Part shown: in pieces, positions 48,254 to 57,153 of the stretch
Layout: every line of letters begins with the position of its first letter
How positions within the stretch are numbered: the first letter of the stretch is position 1
NCBI GenBank assembly: GCA_016873165.1
Contig: VGXV01000023.1
Coordinates: 1 to 59,542, forward strand
Direction of reading: 5' to 3'
Source: Planctomycetota bacterium
GTDB taxonomy: Bacteria > Planctomycetota > Brocadiia > Brocadiales > Brocadiaceae
Length of the DNA: 59,542 nucleotides
Translations under genes and position numbers: made by a program
The notes under the pieces: generated by a model
The model's database searches: none
What the model was told of the DNA's origin: nothing
The model's input: the letters and a program-made list of their open reading frames with translations, nothing else

Positions 48254-49411
48254 ATGAAAAGTAATGAAGTCATAAATCAAACAGCAATAGAAGAAAAATA
48301 TGTCCAGGACTTGTCTGAGGTTTTCTGCAAGATCGGAAAAGCTCTCACCTCTTCATTGGACCCCAAGGAGGTATTCAGACGCGTTATGATTACCATAGGG
48401 GAATATTTTGCGCCTCAGTACTGGTCGTTGCTCCTTATTGAAGAAAGAACGGAGAGACTGAAGTTTGAAATTGTGATGGGAGTGAATGCCGGTAAACTGG
48501 AAGGCGTTTTTCTGAAAAAAGGAGAAGGGCTTGCCGGGTGGGTTTGCCAGAACAATCAATCGGTTATTGTGGAAGATGTGCGGAATGACCCTCGCTTCTG
48601 CACAAGAATTGACAGCATATTGGGGTTTACTACAAAATCGGTGATATGTGTGCCTCTGTTAAATGGAAATAACCATGTGATGGGCGCTATTGAACTGATA
48701 AACAAGGTTATGCCTGAATCAAGTATTTCTGATACCTCTAAGCGTAATCATCAAACAAAAGGTTTTACAATAAAGGACATGGTAATTTTATCCTCTATCG
48801 GCACCTTTGCAGGAGTTGCAATAGAGAATGCCTTTCTTCATCAGACGGTAAAAGAAATGGCGATGATTGACTCCCTTACCGGTTTGAACAATCGTCATTA
48901 TTTTAACGAGGAATTCCGTCTTGAAGTTGAACGTGTTAAACGGTATCAAAGGCCTGTTTGCATACTGATGATGGATGTTGACGGATTAAAAACCATTAAT
49001 GATACCCATGGGCATCTTATGGGTGACAAAGCGCTTTGTGCAATCGCGAACATCCTGAAAACAGCAGTGCGTGAATCCGATATTCTCGCAAGATTTGGCG
49101 GGGATGAATTTATCATGCTTATTCCGATGGCGGATAAGTCTGTCGGGATTGAGCTATCAAACCGGATTCAACATTTAATTGATCAATGGAACAAACAATC
49201 ATTGATTCCCGGAATGAAATTGGGATTGAGTATCGGTGTATATTCCGGCGATCATAAGGAAATAGATGATATTCTGAAATTTGCCGATCTGGAACTGTAT
49301 GAAACAAAAAATCTCAGAAAAAAAGCCGAAGACATTATTTCTGATGCCCAAATACGCCAGTATCTCTGGGAGAACATTTCTCAGGGAAAGAAGAATAAAC
49401 ATCAGTTGTGA
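48254..49411 (+). CDS. GAF-GGDEF diguanylate cyclase
   Basis: I take MKSNEVINQ (48254) as the start; upstream TTG (48200) and ATG (48236) are possible, and none has a good ribosome-binding site. The roughly 385-residue protein has a GAF domain (about 35-190; GEGLAGWVCQNNQ and VCVPLL-type motifs) and a GGDEF domain with DSLTGLNNR and the intact ARFGGDEF site. No membrane helix is seen. It is the third c-di-GMP synthase in the window and is followed by a family B element. Confidence 0.9.
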   Translation: MKSNEVINQTAIEEKYVQDLSEVFCKIGKALTSSLDPKEVFRRVMITIGEYFAPQYWSLLLIEERTERLKFEIVMGVNAGKLEGVFLKKGEGLAGWVCQNNQSVIVEDVRNDPRFCTRIDSILGFTTKSVICVPLLNGNNHVMGAIELINKVMPESSISDTSKRNHQTKGFTIKDMVILSSIGTFAGVAIENAFLHQTVKEMAMIDSLTGLNNRHYFNEEFRLEVERVKRYQRPVCILMMDVDGLKTINDTHGHLMGDKALCAIANILKTAVRESDILARFGGDEFIMLIPMADKSVGIELSNRIQHLIDQWNKQSLIPGMKLGLSIGVYSGDHKEIDDILKFADLELYETKNLRKKAEDIISDAQIRQYLWENISQGKKNKHQL

Positions 49412-49450
49412 AGAAATGTTGCCTGTTATTAAAGACACGACGGGCAAAGG

Positions 49451-49622
49451 GGGAGCATTCCCGATTTTTTGTAACTCATCATTTATAGTATGCTTCGACT
49501 CCGCTCAGCATGACCCGAACTGTCACCCTGAGCGGAGTCGAAGGGTTGAGTTTCTCAGTGACATGAGGAACTTTTCATATTCGGCAGAATTGTTTTATTT
49601 ACAAAAAATCGGGAATGCTCCC
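49451..49622. mobile_element. MITE-like element, family B, copy 1
   Basis: A 172-base element with inverted ends (GGGAGCATTCCCGATTTTTT and complement) and an inner palindrome made of CTTCGACTCCGCTCAG arms. It has an exact 8-base duplication, GGCAAAGG, at 49443-49450 and 49623-49630. It contains no gene. The copy at 53827-54307 is the same element in the opposite sense, interrupted by another insertion. Confidence 0.9.
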
Positions 49623-49695
49623 GGCAAAGGAAACCTTTAGAGCGCCGGCTGTTGGTAAAATTACCGGAAGAACTATTTTATTAAAGGAGGGTTAT

Positions 49696-49731
49696 ATGAT
49701 TTTATGTTTTACAACCGTGATAGGTTTGTGA
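49696..49731 (+). other. Very short frame with a strong ribosome-binding site
   Basis: AAAGGAGGG lies five bases before an ATG at 49696 that begins MILCFTTVIGL and stops after 11 codons (49729-49731). This may be the start of a lost gene or a short leader peptide. Nothing in the following 140 bases looks like an attenuator. Confidence 0.25.
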
Positions 49732-49875
49732 TATCATACTCCGCAGTAATTGAGATCAGGTAATTCAGCACAAGAATATTGTTTATGAAGCATTTATTAC
49801 GTATCCTCTCTCTGCTTCCCCCAAAACCCTCGTATCAATCAGTATTAATTCATTTAACGCCTATTCTATGATTGT

Positions 49876-52014
49876 ATGGTAAACACAACAAGCGTTTCCG
49901 TTATTCGTTGCGAAGACTATGACAAGAAAAAGATTTCCTCTGCCCTTGACCAGACTTTCGGATTTTTCGGTGGCCTTGATAATATTATAAAAAAAGGCTC
50001 CAAAGTACTTCTGAAACCGAATTTTCTGAAAGAGAGTTCTCCCGAAGATTGTACGGTTACTCATCCTTGTGTTATTGAAGCAATAGCAGAAAAACTATTG
50101 GAATTTGGTGCAATACCTGTTATTGGAGACAGTCCTGCTTTTGGGGCGGTATCAAAGATTGCCAGGCGTTTGAATCTTGATGCGTTTGCGGAGAAACACG
50201 GGATCGATATTATTGAGCTTGATAACGTACGCAGAGTAAAAGCAACATGCGGGGAAAAAACCTTTCACTTAACGGTTTCCGGGAAAGCGTTGGATGTCGA
50301 TGCGGTTATCAATATTCCCAAACTCAAGGCGCATGTGCAATTGTTATATACGGCTGCGGTGAAGAATATGTATGGTTGTGTAAGCGGCAAGAGAAAGGTG
50401 TGGAGACATTTCCGGTCAAACAACGACCTGAGATGGTATACGGAGATGTTGCTGGCGAATTATCATAGAATAAATCCGTCATTTACTATTGTAGACGCAG
50501 TCATGGCAATGGAAGAGCGCGGTCCTTCGGGAGGAATTCCCAGAAAAGTGTCATTGTTAATTGGCGGCAGGGATTGCATTGCCATTGACCGTGTGATTGC
50601 GGAGATTATTGGGATACCGCCATCCGAGGTTCCTATTTTACGAACGGCAAAATTACATAATATGGGGGAGCAAGATTTGAACAGAATAGAAATTTATGGA
50701 GAATCATTGTCTGCCGCAAAGGTTGAAAACTTCAGGCTTCCGAAATTAACGCCGATAGGGTTTAATATTTTTAGGGTGGTAAAAAGCCTTTTTAAACACT
50801 TATGGATGAAAAATTTCGGGAAAACAGCAGCAATTCTTTTTTTATTTATGATAATGTTGCCTTTAAATGCTTTTTCAGAGGAAGAAAAAGTGACCAGATT
50901 ACAGCATTTTCCGCAAAAAGTGGAGGTTGGTGATATTGTTCATGTGCCGACAGGAATAACAATGCACCTTTCTGATTTGTCAAAATTTTTTGATTCCGCA
51001 AGCATTCTCTATGTGGGGGAAATTCATGCCTTGAAGACCACTCATGATGCCCAATTAAAGGTTTTAAAGGCATGTTATGAAAAATACGGGGAAAATATAG
51101 CTATTGGCATGGAAATGTTTACAAAGCCCTATCAGCCATTTTTAGACCAATGGGTTGCCGGAGAAATTGATGAAGGAAAATTTCTGGAATATACGGATTG
51201 GGATAAGCAATGGGGCTTCGATTATTATCTGTATAAAGATATATTGGACTTTGCGCGGGAAAAGAAGATCAGCGTGCGCGCATTAAATGCGCCAAAGGAA
51301 ATGGTCAAAATGGTGAGCGAAAAAGGGCTTGAATCTTTAACACCCGAGGAAAAGACCGGACTCCCCGAAATTGATACCACAGGTTTTTTTCACCGTGTTT
51401 ATTTACAGGAAGTTATTGGCGGGCATATGCACGGAAAGGAAAATCTTGAAAAATACAACAATGTTCAATGTCTGTGGGAAGAATATATGGCGCAATCCAT
51501 CGTGGACTATTTATCCTCCTGGGAAGGCAAAGGGAAGAAAATGTTAGTTTTTGTGGGAAACGGCCACATAATCTATGATATTGGAATCCCATCCAGGGTG
51601 TTCAGGCGGACGTTCCTGCCGTATTACACTTTCTACCCGACTATGATCAATGAAGGAATACCGGCCAGGGAGCATCATATGTTTCTCTCTTCTATTCCAT
51701 TAGAACCGGCAGACTTTGTATGGGTTGTTTCAACTACCACCGCCCAGTCGCAAAAAATCTATCTGGGTGTTCATTTGGAAAACCGGGAAGACAAGAAATT
51801 AGTTATACAAAAATTGAGAGAGAACAGCCCTGCTGAGAAGGCCAGTCTTATGCCGGGCGATATTATTTTGTCGGTTGATGGCAAGGCAATGAATTCTGTC
51901 GGTGAATTGGTGCATTACCTCCAAACAAAGCGCTTTGGAGATACGTGTACCGTTAATATTGATCGCGATGGCACGAAAATCACGTATGCGGTCATATTAT
52001 TTGAAATGAAGTAG
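49876..52014 (+). CDS. DUF362-ChaN-PDZ fusion protein
   Basis: The 712-residue protein joins three parts. Residues 1-300 are a DUF362 domain (LLKPNFL, the THPCVIEA segment and NIPKLKAH), a family often with Fe-S clusters but here lacking the usual ferredoxin CxxCxxC tail. Residues about 311-337 look like a complete signal peptide or membrane helix (MKNFGKTAAILFLFMIM then NAFS). Residues about 350-590 form a ChaN-like domain (YVGEIHALKTTHD, IGMEMF, VGNGHI), a family known for haem or iron handling at the outer face. Residues about 615-712 are a PDZ domain (PGDIILSVDGKAM). The helix should place DUF362 on the opposite side of the membrane from ChaN-PDZ. Confidence 0.85.
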   Translation: MVNTTSVSVIRCEDYDKKKISSALDQTFGFFGGLDNIIKKGSKVLLKPNFLKESSPEDCTVTHPCVIEAIAEKLLEFGAIPVIGDSPAFGAVSKIARRLNLDAFAEKHGIDIIELDNVRRVKATCGEKTFHLTVSGKALDVDAVINIPKLKAHVQLLYTAAVKNMYGCVSGKRKVWRHFRSNNDLRWYTEMLLANYHRINPSFTIVDAVMAMEERGPSGGIPRKVSLLIGGRDCIAIDRVIAEIIGIPPSEVPILRTAKLHNMGEQDLNRIEIYGESLSAAKVENFRLPKLTPIGFNIFRVVKSLFKHLWMKNFGKTAAILFLFMIMLPLNAFSEEEKVTRLQHFPQKVEVGDIVHVPTGITMHLSDLSKFFDSASILYVGEIHALKTTHDAQLKVLKACYEKYGENIAIGMEMFTKPYQPFLDQWVAGEIDEGKFLEYTDWDKQWGFDYYLYKDILDFAREKKISVRALNAPKEMVKMVSEKGLESLTPEEKTGLPEIDTTGFFHRVYLQEVIGGHMHGKENLEKYNNVQCLWEEYMAQSIVDYLSSWEGKGKKMLVFVGNGHIIYDIGIPSRVFRRTFLPYYTFYPTMINEGIPAREHHMFLSSIPLEPADFVWVVSTTTAQSQKIYLGVHLENREDKKLVIQKLRENSPAEKASLMPGDIILSVDGKAMNSVGELVHYLQTKRFGDTCTVNIDRDGTKITYAVILFEMK

Positions 52015-52038
52015 AGAATGCAATATTATTAAAACCTT

Positions 52039-52851
52039 CTAAGATAAAATACTTTGAATTTCCGCATCCAATCCCTTTCTCCATTCCAGATATTTTTTCG
52101 GAAAAGGTTTTTTGTTTTTCAGCATATTGAACAAATAATTAATCCGCGACTCTACCATTAATTGAGCCAGTTTTGTGTTATCATGCACATATTTTCCTAT
52201 CAAATTCAGTATCTTTTCTTTATTTTTGTAAAATGTTTCTACCAATTCCACAACATGAGATATGTCATGGGAAACTCTTTTTGTAAAAAAGTCAATTATT
52301 GTGTCCGGAAATGCAAGGATATCCTCATCTTTATCAATAATAAGACATGCGTTATTGTCAATAGCATGTATTTTGCCATCGCCGGTAAATAATGTGTTTC
52401 CCAGATGTCTGTCGCTGTTTCCGATGATAAAATCAAAGATCATCAACCGTTCGTAATCCTTTTTTTCATGAGGGGTCATTTTGTCTATTTGATATCCGTC
52501 TTTTGCGTTTTTGACCCATTCCTGGATGGAGCCATTATACCGGATATCGCCAATGGTATCGTCAATTACCATAGTTTTTGGCACCAATCCGAGCCCGACA
52601 ACTTTATCAATCTGATACACCATAGCCTCCCGAATGGGAGTATCGGGGTTTTCTGCCATCCAGTAATGTCTGATATCGCATTTAAACATCACGCAACTTC
52701 CGTCTTTAAAAGTGATTTTTTCAGGCCCACGGGGACCTCCCATCCATCGCTCATATTCCACACTTTGTATTTCTTTATCTTTTATGCTTCCGTAAATATC
52801 ATGTTCGGGGTTGTTATCAAAGGGAATACCGGTATGTTTGTGAGAGTCCAT
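52039..52851 (-). CDS. PI3/4-kinase-like (HipA/FAM20-type) protein kinase
   Basis: A 270-residue protein with the catalytic pattern GNSDRHLGN near residue 165 (the DRHxxN loop), and IDNNACL near 190 as the metal-binding acidic site. The N-terminal half has the VMFK segment as the likely ATP-binding Lys. This is the PI3/4-kinase-like branch that includes HipA and FAM20C, which phosphorylate proteins or occasionally other substrates. No lipid-kinase-specific region is present, so a protein kinase is likelier. It is 5 bases after a metallophosphoesterase gene, so the pair may share a target. Confidence 0.7.
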   Translation of the reverse strand: MDSHKHTGIPFDNNPEHDIYGSIKDKEIQSVEYERWMGGPRGPEKITFKDGSCVMFKCDIRHYWMAENPDTPIREAMVYQIDKVVGLGLVPKTMVIDDTIGDIRYNGSIQEWVKNAKDGYQIDKMTPHEKKDYERLMIFDFIIGNSDRHLGNTLFTGDGKIHAIDNNACLIIDKDEDILAFPDTIIDFFTKRVSHDISHVVELVETFYKNKEKILNLIGKYVHDNTKLAQLMVESRINYLFNMLKNKKPFPKKYLEWRKGLDAEIQSILS

Positions 52852-52856
52852 ATATT

Positions 52857-53576
52857 TTAACCTCCTAACCGTAATGCGTTTTCCTTTGGCAATCCTGCCT
52901 TATAGATTTTTTCCATTGCGGAATGAATATTGTACTTGACCCGCCTGATCTGCACGGTCTTTTGCCCGGAATCGTAAATAGCGTACGATGCCCGCAAATC
53001 CCAATCGCGTGGCTGTCCGACACTTCCCACGTTGATAAGCGCCTTTTGAACATTATTTAAATCAAAGATATGTCCTTTCTCCAGCCGGATAGCGCCATCA
53101 ATGAGGAATAGCGCTGATGGCACATGGGTATGTCCGTAAAAACAAAGCGGTGTATGTAATTTATCAAAACTTAATTGAGCGTCTGAAAGACATGTGATGT
53201 AGTTAAAGAATTCCGGCCTGTTCAGAGAAGCATGCACAAGGGTAATGTTGCCGCATTCCTCAACCAGCGGCATATTCCCCAGAAAATCTTTATAACTTTT
53301 TGAAAGCTGCTTTGACGTCCATAGAGCGGCTTCTTTTGCTGCCTTATTGAAGTAACTCAGGGGAAATTTTCCTACCACGGCATAATCGTGATTGCCTGCG
53401 ACAATTTTACATTGTAATTGTTGTATTAAATCAATGCACAAATCAGGTTCGGCGGCATAACCGACAATATCACCCACACAGTATATTTCATCGACACATT
53501 CCTTCCGTATTTCATCCGCAACGGCAGCCAGCGCCTCATAATTGCTGTGTATGTCGCCTATTATCGCGTAAATCAA
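52857..53576 (-). CDS. Metallophosphoesterase (YfcE-like)
   Basis: The 239-residue protein has the dimetal phosphoesterase motifs GDIHSN (residues 7-12), GDIVGY near 36, GNHD near 66, and the FYGHTHVPS motif near 143. All metal ligands are visible, so it should be active on a phosphomonoester or phosphodiester; the family includes cyclic-nucleotide and protein phosphatases. It is the first gene of a two-gene unit with the PI3/4-kinase-like protein. No signal peptide is present. Confidence 0.85.
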   Translation of the reverse strand: MIYAIIGDIHSNYEALAAVADEIRKECVDEIYCVGDIVGYAAEPDLCIDLIQQLQCKIVAGNHDYAVVGKFPLSYFNKAAKEAALWTSKQLSKSYKDFLGNMPLVEECGNITLVHASLNRPEFFNYITCLSDAQLSFDKLHTPLCFYGHTHVPSALFLIDGAIRLEKGHIFDLNNVQKALINVGSVGQPRDWDLRASYAIYDSGQKTVQIRRVKYNIHSAMEKIYKAGLPKENALRLGG

Positions 53577-53826
53577 TACTCAGCCCCCTTTATTATAATT
53601 TCAATAAGCTTCTTTCGGTGGTATCCATTTGCCATCCGCAAAAGCAACATAAATGGTTCTAACAGAGATACAACAAATAGTAAGTGTAAACTTCGTACAA
53701 TCAATAAAAAATATTTTAACACAGGCTATTGGCGAAAGGCAATTGAATCATTGTGGGGAAAAAGCTTGATGGGAGATGGGAAGAAAACCCGTATTCTCGC
53801 TCCCGGTCTCCTGTTTGACTATACAA

Positions 53827-54307
53827 CGGGAGCATTCCCGATTTTTTGTAAATAAAACAATTCTGCCGAATATGAAAAGTTCCGGAACACTTTAGTTTTT
53901 TGAAAAATTGCCCATATCTTAACCCCATGCTTCAGCATGGGGTTAATGGAAAAACAATGATGGGCTTCAGCCCTGAGGTAAACTTAGCCCAATATCTTTC
54001 ACTGTATTAGGTTGTAGAGACAAGTTTCAAACCTGTCTCTACTAAAGCCAGTGTATTTATTGTTGATATCTCCGCACTAAAGTGCGGAGTTAATGGATGC
54101 GAAATTTGCTCCATGCGCCAATATTAGAGGTGCATTATAAAACAAGGAAAATCGAAGTCTTTTTCAAAAAGCTAAAGTGTTACAAAGTTCCTCATCTCAC
54201 AGAGAAACTTAACCCTTCGACTCCGCTCAGGATGACAGTTCGAGTCATGCTGAGCGGAGTCGAAGCATACTATAAATGATGAGTTACAAAAAATCGGGAA
54301 TGCTCCC
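53827..54307. mobile_element. MITE-like element, family B, copy 2, interrupted
   Basis: The family B element is present in the opposite orientation from copy 1, with 8-base duplications CTATACAA (53819-53826 and 54308-54315). Its own sequence is about 173 bases once the 300-base family A insertion and its 8-base duplication are removed, matching the 172 bases of copy 1. No gene is in 53577-54838 other than these elements; a minus-strand frame at 54526-54750 has no homology I know. Confidence 0.88.
53884..54183. mobile_element. MITE-like element, family A type, nested in family B
   Basis: A 300-base insertion bounded by the family A terminal repeats (GGAACACTTTAG and CTAAAGTGTTAC) that splits the family B element. 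An 8-base duplication AAAGTTCC flanks it (53876-53883 and 54184-54191). Its interior differs from the short copies: it carries several hairpins, including an AACCCCATGCTTCAGCATGG type palindrome and an AGAGACA(A/G)GTTTCA hairpin also seen at 43275. It shows the family A ends can carry different cargo. Confidence 0.88.
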
Positions 54308-54701
54308 CTATACAAGTTATTCCGGAAAAATCGTATCCCGTGTTTCAGGAAGTGTTCCATGCATGACTTAATATGGTCAGATACAGATACGATTAATGCA
54401 TAACACATAACATACTACTAATTAATGTGTTAGAGAAATAGCCTTAAGCCCCCTTTCTTAAATTTTGTGAAAATATAAAGCATTTGATCATAAAAAAAGC
54501 GGGTATTATCGAAAAAAGTATCTGTTTAAAACGATGGTATTCGGTGCAAAATATCATTTTTGCAAAAATCAGACATTTTGCCGTTCATCTTTTTAATTGT
54601 ATCTATGTTATCGTAAATATATAAGTTACAACGAAACGTGATACGCTTCTTTCCTATAACATCCCCCCAAATGGATGCCCCCATTTTTTTCTGACCTGCA
54701 A

Positions 54702-54750
54702 AAAAGTGTGTCATGACACACTTTTCGTGTGACACACAAGTGTGCCACAA
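54702..54750. promoter_or_regulatory. Palindrome and repeated half-sites upstream of a sigma-54 promoter
   Basis: A perfect 24-base palindrome spans 54702-54725, with outer arms AAAAGTGT and ACACTTTT around GTCATGAC. It is followed by a looser repeat of the same TGTGACACAC and GTGTG words. It lies about 150 bases upstream of a sigma-54-type promoter, the usual distance for an activator binding site. The similar AAAAAGTGT / ACACTTTTT repeat at 57033-57064 supports one binding protein, most simply the activator encoded next door. Confidence 0.6.
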
Positions 54751-54861
54751 AATTCACCTGGCCCCGTTTTCAAAATATTGAATTTTCTTAAGTGCCGGTA
54801 TTTACAAGACTTAATTTTTTTGACACATTTCTAAAACCATGAAGATGCATGTTTTTTTACA

Positions 54862-54877
54862 TGGCACAATATTTGTG
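54862..54877 (+). promoter_or_regulatory. Probable sigma-54 promoter
   Basis: TGGCAC at 54862-54867, five bases, then TTGTG, gives the GG at -24 and G at -12 with correct 10-base spacing (the second element has GT where the consensus has GC). It lies about 133 bases before the GTG start of a sigma-54 activator gene, so the activator may control itself. Confidence 0.55.
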
Positions 54878-55009
54878 TATATTGATAACGGCTGCTATTT
54901 AATAGCGGTAAATTTCAGGATGAGGTTTCTTCTCGTTTATTTCTGTCAGGGGTCTAAATCATATAACGTTTGTGCTGAACGTAGAAAAAAGAAAAAGGGG
55001 AAAAGTAAC

Positions 55010-56356
55010 GTGATCAGGAAGCAACCGAAAATATTAATTGCAGAGGATAAAGATGTATCAGGCGGAGTCATAAAAAATTACCTGCACAACAATGGTTTTG
55101 CCGTGCTTGAAACTCCGTATAAATCCGTTTTCCATACGTACATTAAGGAAAATAATATCGATCTTGTATTATTTGAATTTTCTTGTAGCACAACGAATAA
55201 CGTGTTAACCATTGTAAAAAGAATACGCACGTTGGACAAGTCTCTCCCTATTATTATGGTTACAGAAGATAGTTCTGCGGAAAATATTATTGCCGCTCTT
55301 AGAATAGGAATCGATGATTATTTTAAACACCCTGTTAAAAAAGAAGATATCATAGAAAGTATTGAACGTTGCCTGTCAAACAAAGATGCAAAAAAATCAT
55401 CATCTCGCCCCGCGCACCAGGAAGCAGCCAATAAACAAAAACTGATCGGAATAAGCGCCGCAATGGAATCCGTCAGAATGAACATCAAACAGATGTCCAA
55501 AACCGATGCAAATGTGCTTATTACGGGAGAGACTGGCACCGGCAAAGAACTTGTCGCTAATCTTATTCACAAAAATAGCTCCAGGGCGGGAAAGCCATTT
55601 GTTTGTATTAACTGTACTGCCATACCCGATCATCTTCTGGAAAGTGAACTTTTCGGGTATGAAAAGGGTTCTTTTACGGGAGCGGATGCCTTGAACGCGG
55701 GGAAACTGCAAGTGGCTGATGGCGGCACTGTTTTCCTTGATGAAATCGGCGATATGAGCCTTTATCATCAGGCAAAGATACTGAGGACAATTGAGAGCAA
55801 AGAAATACAGCGTGTCGGCGGAAGACATACGATTCCGCTGAACATCAAGATTATTGCCGCGACCAACCAGGATCTGGAACAGATGGTTGCGGAGGGAAAA
55901 TTCAGAAAAGATTTATTCTATCGGCTCAACGTCTCGAATATAAACCTTCCTTCATTAAGAGAACGGAAAGAGGACATACCTGACCTGCTTCACTATTTTA
56001 TCGGCACGTTAAACAACAAATATCAAAAAGAGATAGTGGGTTTTACCGCGGATACCGTGAAGGATTTGATGCATTATAACTGGCCTGGCAACGTTCGCGA
56101 GATGAAGAATATCCTTGAATCATCCTTTATGAATTTTCAGACAAAGTGGGTTACCTTAACGGACTTGCCTGAAAATTTTCGAACGAAGGTCATACAATCC
56201 AGAATCCTTCATTACAGTGAAAAAGATCAGTTATTAAACGCGCTCGTTACCACAGACTGGAATAAAAGCAAGGCAGCAAAGCAGCTTAACTGGTCAAGAA
56301 TGACCGTGCATCGGAAAGTAGTAAAATACCAATTACACAAGATGCAAAATCCATGA
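55010..56356 (+). CDS. Sigma-54-dependent activator with a degenerate receiver
   Basis: GTG 55010 is chosen as start: GGGG lies about nine bases upstream and [13 protein letters not shown] is a normal receiver start. The 448-residue protein has a receiver (1-125), an AAA+ domain (about 140-370; GETGTGKE Walker A, GSFTGAD sigma-54 contact loop, DEIGD Walker B) and a C-terminal Fis-like helix-turn-helix ([19 protein letters not shown]). In the receiver, the phospho-accepting Asp is replaced: LVLFEFS has Glu where LLD is usual, so normal phosphorylation is unlikely. No kinase gene adjoins it. Its binding site may be the nearby palindromes. Confidence 0.92.
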   Translation: MIRKQPKILIAEDKDVSGGVIKNYLHNNGFAVLETPYKSVFHTYIKENNIDLVLFEFSCSTTNNVLTIVKRIRTLDKSLPIIMVTEDSSAENIIAALRIGIDDYFKHPVKKEDIIESIERCLSNKDAKKSSSRPAHQEAANKQKLIGISAAMESVRMNIKQMSKTDANVLITGETGTGKELVANLIHKNSSRAGKPFVCINCTAIPDHLLESELFGYEKGSFTGADALNAGKLQVADGGTVFLDEIGDMSLYHQAKILRTIESKEIQRVGGRHTIPLNIKIIAATNQDLEQMVAEGKFRKDLFYRLNVSNINLPSLRERKEDIPDLLHYFIGTLNNKYQKEIVGFTADTVKDLMHYNWPGNVREMKNILESSFMNFQTKWVTLTDLPENFRTKVIQSRILHYSEKDQLLNALVTTDWNKSKAAKQLNWSRMTVHRKVVKYQLHKMQNP

Positions 56357-56479
56357 TCTACAAACCACGATTCGCGATGCACGATGTTTAGTCCATTTTC
56401 CCATCGCGCAAAGCCGCCAAGCCACAAAGATTCATTTCGTAATATTTTTTCCCATTCTTCGCGACGCAGAACCCGCACG

Positions 56480-56720
56480 TAATTAACTTCGTACCTTGCA
56501 TCTTGCATCCCGTATCCAGTTTTTTGCATCCTTCATCATGAATCATGAATCATGAATCGTGCATCCTGCATCCGTCTTGTGTATCGTGTATCGCATATCC
56601 CGTATCCCGTATCCTGCATCGCGAATCTTGTTTCGTGCATCATGCATCGTGCATCGTGTACTCCCAACTCCCCAACTCTTTAACTCTTCAACTCCCCAAC
56701 TCTTAAATCCCAACTCTTCC
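56480..56720. repeat. Degenerate short tandem repeat tract
   Basis: About 240 bases consist of loosely repeated words: GCATC and GTATC steps every seven to ten bases (for example TGCATCCTGCATCC), then CCCAACTCTT words toward the end. It is not exact enough for a CRISPR or a clean satellite. It has no long frame and no transposon ends. The flanking DNA from 56357 to 56480 contains nothing I can name. Confidence 0.6.
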
Positions 56721-56752
56721 CCGACTGTCCCCTTTTCAAAAAATGTCACACA

Positions 56753-56784
56753 TGTTACACCCCTGTTACACTTTTCTGTTACAC
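56753..56784. repeat. Three direct copies of TGTTACAC
   Basis: TGTTACAC occurs at 56753-56760, 56764-56771 and 56777-56784, and again in the palindrome at 57052. These may be additional binding sites for the regulator that recognises the palindromes at 54702 and 57033. Confidence 0.45.
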
Positions 56785-57032
56785 TTTATTTACCATACAA
56801 AAAACATCATTTTTTTCATTCAAATTTTTTCTTATACACATCTGATTACTAAAAATTTTCATATCAGCATTTAACCTATTTCAAATGTAGTAAGCAGTCA
56901 TAACTAAAGCCATTATGAAAATAAGAATAATGGGAAAATAGTTCAAAATCCCACTTAATAAAGGGGGATGCAGGGGGTTGTTTCAATAAAATTAAACACA
57001 CATCAATAACACTCTTTTAACTTCCAACCTTA

Positions 57033-57064
57033 AAAAAGTGTAACACCCCCCTGTTACACTTTTT
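57033..57064. promoter_or_regulatory. Palindrome upstream of the DUF3467 gene
   Basis: Two perfect 13-base arms, AAAAAGTGTAACA and its complement, flank six C residues. The AAAAGTGT/ACACTTTT outer parts equal those of the palindrome before the sigma-54 activator. A sigma-54-like promoter lies about 100 bases downstream, so it may be the activator's other target. It also has a run of T at one end, so a terminator for the activator gene is the rival reading, though it is 680 bases beyond that gene. Confidence 0.55.
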
Positions 57065-57153
57065 GATAAAACAAAAAAACACAAAAAATCCATAATTTGC
57101 CAGACCCAGTAAAATAGCAGGTTACAAGGCAGTAATACATTTAACCCTCTCAT

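Noticed and set aside
49281-49640. 119-residue plus-strand frame
   Set aside because: It overlaps the GGDEF gene out of frame and continues into the family B element.
50806-52014. Separate ChaN-PDZ gene starting at the internal Met of the fusion
   Set aside because: No Shine-Dalgarno sequence precedes that ATG and the upstream frame is continuous and conserved, so a single fused gene is the simpler reading; it stays a possible second start.
54526-54750. 74-residue minus-strand frame
   Set aside because: No known motif and it runs through the regulatory palindrome.
56480-56720. CRISPR array
   Set aside because: The repeats are only loosely alike and 7-10 bases long, with no constant spacers and no cas genes.
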